From Pachyseris speciosa (taxonomy: Eukaryota > Cnidaria > Anthozoa > Scleractinia > Pachyseridae), in contig JAEMWC010000165.1 of the NCBI GenBank assembly GCA_016490735.1, forward strand, positions 1,102,501 through 1,166,500: a stretch of DNA of 64,000 nucleotides. The letters are read 5' to 3'. Positions 24,103 through 34,700 of this stretch are shown piece after piece. The notes beneath the pieces are model-generated. The model was not told the DNA's origin, searched no databases, and saw only the letters and a list, made by a program, of their open reading frames with translations. Made by a program: the position numbers and the translations under genes. Position 1 is the first letter of the stretch, and every line of letters begins with the position of its first letter.

Positions 24103-25116
24103 ATGAAGAACGATTCTTCGCCGGGGAAGGAAGAATGTGAGTACTTGCAGGGAATTATTTGGCGAAAGGAGTATTTGACCGCAAACACTTACGGGAACGC
24201 AGTGGCAATTTCCAGTGTGAATTCTATGGCTTTCCTTCCGATGGTCGTGTTAAATGCATTAGTGATAATTGCCGTTTCAACGCGACGACGACTGCGCACC
24301 AACTGCAATATCTTCCTGGCTTGTTTGGCCGTGACGGATTTACTCACTGGGCTCATAGTCCTGCCTTTGGCTGTTGCGGTACAGATAAAGCGATTGCTAA
24401 GCGTCGGACCATTTTGTCCGTTGGAAAAGGCGTACTTCGTTGTCCTCGGAGGAGTAAGTTTTTCTTCGATGAGTCATCTGGTCATAGTCAGTCTTGACCG
24501 TTACATTGCGGTGAAACAATCCTTAAGATATCAAGAGATTGTTACTAAGTCGCGTATAAGAACTGCTATTCTTGCAGTCTGGACTGTTACGGTGTTGTTC
24601 ACAATCCAAGAAATAGTTTTAGCCTCATCAACAAACAGAAAAACAACAATTTATGAAACCGTCTTTACTGCATCCGCCATACTATTTTCCAGCATCGTGT
24701 CGCTTGCCATTGGTGCGATTGTCGTCTCATACGCCTACATTTTCTCAGAAATTCAACGCCAGAAGAAACGTATTCAAACCGAGCAAGTGCCCCTGGAGGA
24801 AGTTAAACGAATAAAGAAAGATCGCAGAGCAGCCATCACCTTTGCCATCATTGTGGCCACCTTAGCAACAACTTACGTACCTGTCGTAGTAACTCCTGTA
24901 ATGCCTTATTTTATAGAAGATGTTGTACAGCCTCAACTTATGTGTGTTCTTGTGTATTGGATGTTAACTTTTCTGTCGCTGGCTTCTCTTTGTAACCCTA
25001 TTATCTACTGCTGGCGTCTGAAAGAGATGCGTATCGCTTTCCTCGAGATTTTGCATCGAAGACGACTTGAAAACAGGCCACCAGGGATTGAAATTGAAAT
25101 GCAAAGTAAGAAATGA
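24103..25116 (+). CDS. Class A G-protein-coupled receptor, intact (copy 5), 337 aa
   Basis: A single-exon rhodopsin-family receptor at the plasma membrane; the ligand is unknown. Visible: N-terminal tail about 1-40; TM1 about 41-60 (NALVIIAV); TM2 with LACLAVTD (D79); LDRYIAV at the end of TM3 (R133); TM4 W160; TM5 about 190-213; a basic third loop about 216-243; TM6 about 243-267; TM7 with LCNPIIYCW (N298-P299-Y302); a short arginine-rich C-tail. The second extracellular loop has no cysteine, and C105 lies 28 residues before R133 instead of the usual 25, so the canonical disulfide appears absent. Missing ECL2 cysteine and missing TM5 proline recall the melanocortin/adenosine-type (MECA) branch, but this is only suggestive. 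The start ATG is conserved in all copies. It is the only undamaged copy of the array. Confidence 0.93.
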   Translation: MKNDSSPGKEECEYLQGIIWRKEYLTANTYGNAVAISSVNSMAFLPMVVLNALVIIAVSTRRRLRTNCNIFLACLAVTDLLTGLIVLPLAVAVQIKRLLSVGPFCPLEKAYFVVLGGVSFSSMSHLVIVSLDRYIAVKQSLRYQEIVTKSRIRTAILAVWTVTVLFTIQEIVLASSTNRKTTIYETVFTASAILFSSIVSLAIGAIVVSYAYIFSEIQRQKKRIQTEQVPLEEVKRIKKDRRAAITFAIIVATLATTYVPVVVTPVMPYFIEDVVQPQLMCVLVYWMLTFLSLASLCNPIIYCWRLKEMRIAFLEILHRRRLENRPPGIEIEMQSKK

Positions 25117-25589
25117 AAGTAATGGAATGGAAAAGTGGTCAAGTTGGACCCTGCGCTGCTGTTGCTACGCCACCCGACATGCCAAGAACCGGTTTAGGTG
25201 ACACTCATCTGCAAGCCGGAGAAACCTCTCCGATCGGGCAATTAACTAAGTCCATTCCGCTCAAAGTAAGAGCATGGGACCGACTGCTATATGACCGTTC
25301 TTTGCCATATCAACTGCGGGGACAGCTGATCAGCCCGTTGCTAAGCTTCCACTCAACCCAGAGATTTGTGATAGGACCGACTACAGACCGCAGCTTCGGA
25401 AAACTGGCATTTTTATCTTTTCTTAGGAATTTTTTTTTATTTCCAACAGTCGTCGTAGCTCTTACTGTTGTTGCATTTCTTTTATTTCGTTTGATTATTA
25501 CTCGGGCGAGAGCCACAGTCATGGACGTCTCCTGTGGAGACGGGATTACATCCCGGATCACATCCCCTGGGGATTACATCCTTTGATGG

Positions 25590-26123
25590 AATCCCAGTGT
25601 GCTTTGCTAGTTATGATTTCATTAGCAGGGCCCGAGGCTTTTCAGCTTACTAGCCCAGTGGTTAGCGACAGGTTTGATTCACTAGCTAAAACAAATTTTT
25701 CGCTAGCCTGACCTGTTTGCCAGAAATTAATCTTGTAAAGCAGTTTCAGTTAGGTACTTTTTTTTCAACCACAATACCTACGTGCAACTTATCTCCTTAT
25801 AAGAAACAAATGTTTTACATTCAGTTTTATAATAAAATTGTATTTATCACCCGTAAATTAAGTTCTTTAAGATACAGTAACTTGAAGAGACATTACTGTA
25901 GTTTAACAAATTTAATGTAGCTTGGAACCAAACTAACATTTAAATTGGATATTAGAATATATCGTATTTTTTACTCCAGTCAAATCCAAAATTCTCACGT
26001 CGGGTACATTAATTTCCATTTGGTTTCCCTCTGGTCCTCCAGTGCTTAGACGTTTTCACTAGCCAAAATGACTATATAGTGCAGTGAAAAATTCACTAGC
26101 CAAAACGGAATTTTTACTAGTTT

Positions 26124-26154
<31 letters not shown>

Positions 26155-26642
26155 TTGATTACCAAGAAATCGAAGGGCTGACTGAAAATTGATTTTATAA
26201 CAGTACCTGAGAAAATTCTGCAGAACGCGTACGGTAAACGTCGTTTTCAAGTGTTGATTTTCTTTACAACAATTATTTAACAGATCTTAGTTTTGGGCGA
26301 AAATAGTGTATTATCTGTAATTTGACTCACAAAGTAAGTCAAGCAGTGGCCTGAGGCGAAGCGTCTGCAAAAATAACATGCGTATGTTTTCGCTCGCAAG
26401 ACTTTTTACTTCTCGGTAACAGCAAATACATTGTTTATTTCAATAAAATTTGAGGCTACAAACGGGGCTTTCCACTGATTGTTTTATCTTAATTCACAGT
26501 TACGTTTAGTAAGGGAAGTTGCGTGAACAGGGAGAGTAAACCGTTTATTCAAGATCGAAATATAATCGACCTAAACTACCTTCTAACCAGCTACTTACCA
26601 TTTTAAATCGTGTGCGTAATGTGCGCAAGTCCAAGGACATTG
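25590..26642. other. Intergenic, no gene recognised
   Basis: AT-rich sequence after the end of the array. I see no conserved coding frame, no tRNA and no clear terminal repeats. The missing 5' exons of the thiolase gene would be expected to the left of 28285, but I could not find the thiolase active-site cysteine segment here. Confidence 0.6.
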
Positions 26643-26645
26643 TTA

Positions 26646-27081
26646 AGCCCCGTTCAAACGGTAATGATAGTCGATGATAGTCAATGATAGTTTTAACTAT
26701 CACGCGCGTTTGAACACGAACTATCAGCCACTATCATCGACTATCATCTACTATACTATTCACTTTTAACCTGCTCAAAAATCTCATGATAGTCGACGAT
26801 AGTTTTTGCCGTTTGACCGCGCGCATGATAGTTGATGATAGTTACTATCATCGACTATCATGCGCCGTTTGATGATAGTCGATGTAGTTTTAACTATCAT
26901 GCGCGTTTGAATACGAACCGACTATCATCAACTATCATGCAGTTTGAACATGTTCAAATTCCACATGATAGTTGATGATAGTCTTTGCCGTTTGAACGCA
27001 GACACGATAGCCAATGATAGTAAATGATAGTTGAAACTATCATCAACTATCATCAACTATCATGACCGTTTGAAGGTGGCT
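26646..27081. mobile_element. PIF/Harbinger-type MITE, 436 bp, built of GATAGT palindromes
   Basis: The ends are AGCCCCGTTCAAACGG and, inverted, CCGTTTGAAGGTGGCT, flanked by TTA (26643-26645 and 27082-27084). The interior is a dense mixture of ATGATAGTCGATGATAGT and its inverse ACTATCATC, repeated more than ten times in both orientations. Confidence 0.85.
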
Positions 27082-27484
27082 TTACGGATTCTGTTCAAAC
27101 GGAACCAACATTGGTGTTGGTCTGTGCTTCGTCGAGAGAGAGCCTGTAGCTTTCCAGACGCGGTCTATGATTGGAGAATGCAACAATAGGTGATACAACA
27201 CAAACAGTACCCCGAGCCCTGATAACAAACGAAGGAACAGGTCAGAGGGACCAAAGAAAATAGGGACGTTTTGACTCCAAAGTCTGAAACCTTTCAAACC
27301 ACGCCCAACAACTCCAAACAACATTCCACAGGGTGTTCTGTGATGGACCGTTAACGCCCCAGCAATTTCCCTAGTACTATATGAGAATGAATATATGAAA
27401 ACTTGAATAAAATATAGCATCTGTTCACCAAAAAATGAAAGTTTTTCTTTAAACGCAATTGTTTGTTTGTTTCAAAATGACATT

Positions 27485-27665
27485 TAATAGGAAAAAATTG
27501 AATTAAAAATAAACTTTCTGCGTGTATGGCCCACCAACGCCAAAGGAATTGAATAGAAAAACATTCTTCGTGCATCGCCCAGCAACGCCAAAAAGAATTG
27601 ATTAAAAAAATGGATAGATTTGTTTTTCGTGCATGGCCCAGCAACACCAAACGGAATTGAGCAAT
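27485..27665. repeat. Degenerate ~70-bp repeat, about 2.5 units
   Basis: The core GGCCCA-CAACGCCAAA...GAATTGA recurs at about 27525, 27577 and 27635, separated by AT-rich spacers and T-rich GTGCAT/GTGTAT boxes. No coding meaning is apparent. Confidence 0.55.
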
Positions 27666-27804
27666 TACTAGAGAAATTGCTATGGTTTAACGGGCCATCA
27701 TAGTGTTCAAAGGTACCCAAAATGTTGGATCCAATAATGATAGATGTTGTTGGCCAACGATGTTGGCCTAACATTGTTGGATGTGTTTGGGCAACAATGT
27801 TGCA

Positions 27805-28130
27805 ATGTTACGATGTCGTGGGTTGGAATCCCGTACAAGCCTGAATTTTTTTTCAGGCTTTATTTTTACTACTGCTTAAGTAGTGTTCATTACTGCAATG
27901 ATCATTCACATATTCATTCTTTAACCCTTTCACCACCAAGGGGGACTTTATAGATTTTACTCTGGCTAACGCCAGACGATTTTCAAGGGGAGGCCTTTGG
28001 TGGTGAAAGGGTTAAAAACTATCTCCTTAATCCGCAGTTCAAATATATGAAAATCATGTATTCATTCTCATATATTCACCACTCACGGGTATATTACGAA
28101 CCAACAAAACGACCACCTCCCAGATGGCTT
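27805..28130 (+). mobile_element. SINE body and tail, interrupted by a MITE
   Basis: It begins with a B-box-like GGTTGGAATCCCG, then AAGCCTGAATTTTTTTTCAGG, CTACTGCTTAAGTAGTG and the tail CATATTCATTCTTTAA ... AATCCGCAGTTCAAATATATG. A second copy of the head follows at 28131 and a tail-only copy lies at about 34870-34970. A palindromic MITE (27925-28011) splits this copy. Confidence 0.65.
27925..28011. mobile_element. Short TTAA-flanked palindromic MITE, 87 bp
   Basis: Ends CCCTTTCACCACCAA and TTTGGTGGTGAAAGGG, flanked by TTAA (27921-27924 and 28012-28015). A decayed relative is at 31778-31857 (CCTGTCATCACCAAG ... TTGGTGGTGAAAGGG). Confidence 0.85.
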
Positions 28131-28245
28131 GTTAGCTCAGTCGGTAGAGCGCTGTACCGGTATCGCAGAGGTCATGGGTTCCGGCGAATCCCGTACAAGC
28201 CTGAATTTTTTTCAGGCTGATTCACATATTCAGTGTTGCGAGTGT
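28127..28245 (+). mobile_element. tRNA-derived SINE head
   Basis: GGCTTGT (from about 28128) pairs with ACAAGCC near 28195 as an acceptor-like stem. TAGCTCAGTCGGTAGAGCG is a good A-box/D-arm. The region resembling a Thr GGT anticodon arm has C instead of the invariant U33, and the T-arm (GGTTC CGGC GAATCC) carries an insertion. It is followed by the SINE motif CCTGAATTTTTTTCAGGC, so it is a SINE head, not a working tRNA gene. Confidence 0.72.
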
Positions 28246-28284
28246 TTGCACGGGCTTTAACTGTTTATTTGTTGTGATTTAAAG

Positions 28285-28694
28285 GTTTTGAGAAGATGGA
28301 GCGGGGCTTGTCTGAGAGGTACAAAGACCGCGTGTCTCCAGTCAAGCGTCATATGGATCACATGGTGTCGATCGGTGCTGCGCCAGGGCTTGTTAACCCA
28401 CAGTTGAACACCATGACATCTGATGTAATCAAGGTGAGGGAATGAACAGGACTCTTGAAAAGTTTTGGCAGAGAGGGAATGAGGAGAAATTTAATCCTAG
28501 TCATTTTAAGCACAAAACGAACCAACGCCGCTATGAGTGGTTTGTAGCCTGGTAAAAATAAGGCAAAGTCCGATAAAAAATATTGAACAACAAACGAAGT
28601 TTAGGAATCATTGGGAACAGTAATCTGAAACTGCCATCAGTAGAAAACATAAGTAAGTGCAAAAGCGGCAACTGGTCTTAAGTATTAATATTAA

Positions 28695-28758
<64 letters not shown>

Positions 28759-31700
28759 TAACAATCTTCTGCTTTCCGAAATTTCTAGGAGGGAGCTGAA
28801 AATGCCCGAAAACATCAGCTCGCGTTCGCAAGCGTCAAGTGAGTCGTCTGTCGTGGGTCTTCTTCCACTCTCCTTCATTTTACTCGCCCCGTGCCTTTCG
28901 TCTGCTGACCGTGTGCGTTCATACGAGAGAGTAACACAAAAATATGGATCGATCTTGGTTGCAGTCAAACAGAAACGTAACCTGTTGTTTCATATTTCAG
29001 CTCTTTGCTTACGCGGCTCAAGAACACAGTGAAAAGTATGGAAGTACACGTGAACAATGTGCGAAGATAGCTTACAAGAATCACAAACACAGCACACACA
29101 ACCCGAAGGCATGCCTGAGGAAAGAGATTCCATTGAAAAGCATCAGTGAATCGAGGATGATATGTAAGCCAATCACGCTTGCCATGTCGGCGCCCACGGC
29201 GGATGGTTCAGCGGCTGCTGTCGTCTGCTCGAAGGCCTTCATGGAATCCAGAGAAATGCAGGTCAGTCTCAAAAGTATTTGGATGTTTTGGGAATGCGAA
29301 TAATCACTTCTAGTGAGACACAGTCAATAGCCTTTGAACAGGCTGTTAAGTCGGGTATCATGGGTGAACGGAGCGAACGGCATAGTGAAAAACATCGGCG
29401 AGCAGCGGGAGCGAGGCCTCCCCAGGCTTCGCACAGCTCACTGAATATTTTTCACCTCTCCCGAGTTCTTGATGCGCCTAGTGCCCCAGTAGACCTCATT
29501 AGTTTGTACATTTTGTTTTCCCAATGTAGGTCATGTGATGTTCCAAAGGGAATTTGCTTTTTGTCTTTTCATAAATTATGCGCACATATGCACATGAATA
29601 AGGCAAAATTTCAAAGAAAGAGTTCTCTAGAGTAACATCACATGACCTACATTGGGAAAACAAAACATACTGACAGGCTGCGAAATCAAGTGCATTTTAA
29701 AAGAAACGATGCTATGACAACGCGAGATAAGGGGAAAGAAATAAAAACAGAAGTTAGCAAAGTGGATCACGTCCACCAATCACAGCACTCAGTAACTACA
29801 GAAAGACCAACTTCAATGAGATTTATTCTTATTACGTTTAGAGAAAAGCTGTGGAGATTGTCGCTCAGCAGATGGTCACAGACCTCCCATCCTCGTTTGA
29901 GCGGAGCTTCATGGACTTAGCAGGAGTGGCTATGGCTTGTAAAGCTGCTACAGACTGCTACAGGTCTTCAGGACTAACACCCCGTGATGTAGATGTACTA
30001 GAAGTCCACGACTGTTTTTCTTGCAACGAAGTTAGTCAATTGACCTTAGGTTTTCCATTACTACTAAATATCAGACTTCCTCAGGCCTCTATTCGGTTTA
30101 TATAGGGCGTATGCACGTTACGTCATCACCGCCATGTTGGTGTACCGTGAACAAAAGATTTCTCATTAGCTTCTTTTGTTATTGTCCACCAACATGGCCG
30201 CCAACCCATTGTCATTGGAATCTCTGGGGGTTGGTTGCATACCCTCTATAGAGGCATAGTAGGGCTTTGGGGGTGGTGTGTGTGGGGGGGGGGGGGGGGG
30301 GGGGGGGGCATTTTCGGGAATTATCACTTGATTTTGAGTCCAGCAAAAGTAGACTTTACTCTTGGCAAGCCAGAAAGCGAAACACATCAACGTAGTTTTC
30401 GATCACTTATTTACGTGATATAGTCATGTGATATAGTCAATATTGCCACAGGGAGGGGTCCTTAGGGTTCGCGTACGTTCCTTTCCCTAGCTTTTGGAGC
30501 CCGTGTTCACAGATATTTGAAAGCTCCCTTAACCGATTTCAGTTCTGACGCTTAATTGGAGGTGTAACATGAACATTTTGAGGCACCGTACTTTTCATTC
30601 GTTGATATTCAGTTGTAAGTTAGAAGTCTACCTGACTTCAAGCTTGTGGTGAAACAACTACCGATAGATTTCAAATGGCAATTTTGGAAAAAAAAAAAAA
30701 AAAGAAGCCGTTTAAACGTTGGATCTGTGTATAACTGGAAGAATGCTTCCCTTGCTTGCTAGAGGTCACGTGTCGCCCAACTCAAAAGTGTATATACAAA
30801 TTCGAAAGTGAATGTGATCTGGAGCCACAGTCTGATAGTTAATATAGTTGCGTGACTTGGTACATAGAAAGCTTCTCTTATGAAAACAGGTCAGTATTAG
30901 CTCGAGATAGCCATGTGTATGGTACTCTGTGCGAACAGACTAGCTTGAGACCATGATGCCCTGTTCAGTTTCTCCCTGTCAAATCTATTGGCCAAAGTAG
31001 GCATTTATAGCACAATGTACTACAGTACCACCGTCAGTATATCCTTCTCGTGATGTGTCAAACCTATATTCCTCGAAGAATTTCCTCTATATCCTATCGC
31101 TGTTTGTTTTTGGTGAGTTACGTTAGCCTCCTTCATAAGATTCTTTCGTCACTCATCGCAAATATGTTTCGTGTTCACAAATGTTGTACGCCTGTGTTCT
31201 CTTTCAGCTCTTCATGTATGAGGCCATGGGGCTGTGTCCTCAGGGGAGGGGTGGGGACCTCATTGATTCAGCAGAGTGGATCCCCAATAAAAATGGTAAG
31301 ATGATAATCAATGAAAGAGTGTAGCGAGCGGTCACTAGCCCAGTCTGTATTTACATACAGTCAACTCTCTCCGGCCATAGTTAGTGCTATGCTCCGGCGT
31401 AAGCGACCATCCTGGGTGCACGACAAAGCGTCGCAAAATAAGCCCGATACTGAACAACCTCGTTCCTAGGGTCTCCCCTCTTCCCGGGACCAGGGAATGA
31501 GGTTAAAAACTGGAATGACTGATTAATTACATAAAATCATGCAAATATAAACTAAGTTATTACATTTTTTTTTTCACAGCAATTTTCGGCAAAGGTACAA
31601 TAGAGTGCACTCGCCAATGTGTCGCTTGTTTATCAAAATCAACTGATCGAAATTTAAACTGAACAAACATGGGGTGCATATACGTGAAATCTAGGTACAG

Positions 31701-34700
31701 TGTACTGTATTTACATTACTCAGTCGCATTCGACCGCTTATCCACGAAGTCTAGAATGCTTGATTGCTTCTGTGATTTACCCTGTCATCACCAAGACGCC
31801 TCCCTTTGACGAGTAAAATCGTTTGGCGTTAGTACACCCTTGGTGGTGAAAGGGATAAACCTTATGTTAACAAAAATATCGGACACTTTCGTGACACTTT
31901 CATGGCATCTTCTTTGTATGTAACCTGTTATTATCTGCCATCAGTCCGGTTAGCGTTTTTAAAAACTGAACTTTTGTCACCTCTGAGTAAAGAGTTTCTA
32001 ACGATCATACGTGATCATATTGGGTGCTCGCTTACCGGAAACAGAAAACAAAAAAAAAATGAGTCAAACTTCTGGCCTAAGGACTGCTCGCGGTCGCTTA
32101 AAGGGAACCTCCACTCTTTCAACAAATTCACGCTGAATTGATGGAAATAAGTACTAGATTTCAAATTTTGTTTTAAAACGTAGATATAACATTTAAGTGT
32201 TCGAAAAAATGGATATCATCATCGCCTATTTTCGCTTTTAATTTTCGTGGGCTCCTCCATTTTGGATTTGATGACGCAAGATCGTTGCAGCTATTGTCAG
32301 GATGAATGAAGGAGAAAATCCTTTGTGTTAAACAACAGGGCAACTATCACGCGTCATCAAATCCAAAATGGCCGCGCCCATGAAACTTAACAGCGAAAAT
32401 GGGCGATGATGATATCCATTTTTTTGTACACTTAAATGTTATATCCACGTTTTAAAGCAAAATTTGAAATCTAGTAATTACTATCTAAAATTTAGCGTCA
32501 ATTTGTTGTAAGAGTGGAGGTTCCCTTTAAGAAATTTGAGTTGTGGTCACTTACAAGAGAGCTCTTGAAACAATATTTAGCTGAAAAACAAAACGGTTAT
32601 TTACAAAGTTGTCGCGTATGGGTGATAGTCGCTTACGAGAAGTGGTCGCTGTGAGAGAGTTGACTGTAATACCGCCGGAATACGAATTTTGGGCCGGTTC
32701 GAGAATCTTTCTCACTGTCCGTAATCTGGTACTGCTCGGGGCAGGGTGGTGGGGGAGGAAATCGCACGGGTATGACTCATACCCACAGACAATTTTGGAC
32801 GATTAGATCAGCCCGATATCATGTTAGTCATAGATACTTCATAAATTAATGTGATCAAGTAAGCTGAAGCCACTCAAAAGAGCACTAAGGCCACAAGGTA
32901 GCGGGCATTACCCCTTAAATCTACCACAGCCAAAGATTGAGCCCAAGCATTAGCAGCCATGGACAGCTGTTTCGGCCTTGTTAGGCCTCATCAGCATGGC
33001 ATAGCTAATGCTCAGGCTCATGTACCCACATATCAATAAAACAAGCAATGAAAACGTAAAGCTTGTGGGATGTGGCTGGAGTGACAAGGATACTTCACAA
33101 ATTAATGTGATCAAGTAAGCTGAAGCCACTCAAAAGGCACTAAGGCCACAAAGCCGAAACAGCTGTCCATGGCTGCTAATGCTTGGGCTCAATCTTTGTT
33201 GTGGTAGATTTAAAGGGTAATGCCCGCCGAAACAGCTGTCCATGGCTGCTAATGCTTGGGCTCAATCTTTGCTTTGGTAGATTTAAGGGGTAATGCCCGC
33301 TACCTTGTGGCCTTAGTGCCTTTTGAGTGGCTTCAGCTTACTTGATTACATTAATTTGTGAAGTATCCTTGTCACTCCAGCCACATCCCACAAGCTTTAC
33401 GTTTTCATCATGTTAGTCATGTTCATGAATAAAGAGACAAGTCGAGAAAGTCATACTAATATCATATTTTAAATAGTCCCTTGTAAAAGGTGTTAAATAG
33501 CCTATTGCAACATTATAAGTACGACATGATACATGCTAAACGTTTAAGAAGATATATGAACCTCAGTAGTTATTGAAGTGTCGCGTGTCCAAGTAGCCTC
33601 CTTCGCAGACGCTCTTTTGGCTCGTCTCGCAGTCTTCCCTTCCCAGTAGGCTAGTGTTATCACAGGTAGCCAGTGAGCAAGCTCTCTATTGGCTGAAATT
33701 AATCTCGTGTGAGACCCCAGTAGAGAGCTTGCTTGCAGGCTACATCACAGGAGGCAATTTTCACGCGCGCTCTCGTGTGTTTCGCTCGCTGTACCATCCC
33801 AAAAAGGAATGAGAGACTACTCGCAGTCTAAATTTGTCGTTTTTGCAGGTGGGTCAGTTTGTCGTATTGGAGGCAGATGGGTTGTGAATCCGTCCGGTGG
33901 TTTAGAATCAAAAGGTGTGAAGCTCATTTTGTCTTTTCTTGTGTATTCTGTATATCCGTTAGATCTGTTTCAAGTCGCTCTCCTTTTTGTTTTGTTTGTT
34001 TGCTTGCTTATTTTTTGAGGTAGTAAGATGCGATTTCCTTCATGGGGACAAAATAGACTTTTACTTGAGATGATTGCTAAAAGCCCACTGTTTATTTGCG
34101 TTTTATTGTGGGATGTGAAAGATGTCTAGGCTATTAACAACAAATGCGCGGAATATGTCCGTGTCTTGCATCATCGCAAACGACGTTAAATTTGGATCAA
34201 GTAGTGATTCTATCGAATAGCTGGTAGGTTTTTGATTTGTTTCCCGATCAAAATATTTAAACTTACTTTATAGTGTTGTCTCAACATAGTTAGTAGATGG
34301 TCTCAATGGCCCGATTTATACTGGAGACGGATCATCCGTCTGGGATGAGCTTGGGCAAAGAAGGGTAGTTCGTCTGAAAATCCGTCTGTGTATAAATACG
34401 GGCAAGCAGACGGATCATCCATCCGCACGAGCTATCGCGATAGTCCGTCTTGTGAGACGAACCATCGTGGATAACTCGTCAAGACGGATGATCCGTCTTT
34501 GTGTATAAATGCGTAGTTCGTCTCATAGTCCTTCCCGTATTTATACTAGACGGATGATCCGTCTGGACGGATGATCCGTCTGGACGGGTGATCCGTCTGG
34601 ACGGATGATCCGTCTCCAGTATAAATCGGGCCAATGTCACAAACTTTCTGGTTTGAATATAAGTGTTTGCATTCTCCTTCCTTTTAGTGTTCATGGGAGC

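Larger units (their letters stand above)
1..25400 (+). repeat. Five-unit tandem array, one GPCR gene per unit
   Basis: The anchor ACGGATGTAG followed by CTTACAAG recurs at 1, 6132, 11866, 18472 and 23026, giving units of about 6131, 5734, 6606, 4554 and (partial) 2.4 kb. Each unit has the order 5' repeat module, GPCR, 3' flank, old MITE, spacer. Length differences come from identifiable events: two MITEs in unit 1, a truncated LINE in units 1 and 2, Penelope-like fragments in unit 3, and a GPCR internal deletion in unit 4. Similarity to the other units fades after about 25400. The unit boundary is arbitrary, so the array probably continues to the left of the window. Confidence 0.93.

Noticed and set aside
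25113..25586. A 157-codon frame after GPCR copy 5
   Set aside because: The homologous sequence behind copies 1-4 is 3' flank with stops and indels; there is no recognisable protein.
28127..28200. Functional tRNA-Thr gene
   Set aside because: It has C at position 33 and an insertion in the T-loop, and SINE sequence follows directly. It is a SINE head.
28678..28968. Poly-Asn protein on the minus strand
   Set aside because: Translation of the (ATT)n microsatellite and of antisense SCPx sequence.
33152..33246. Two more hammerhead ribozymes on the plus strand
   Set aside because: Only the 3' half (CCGAAACAGCTGTCC and CATGGC) is present at 33152 and 33227; the CUGAUGA core and the left side of stem II are missing, so these cannot cleave alone.
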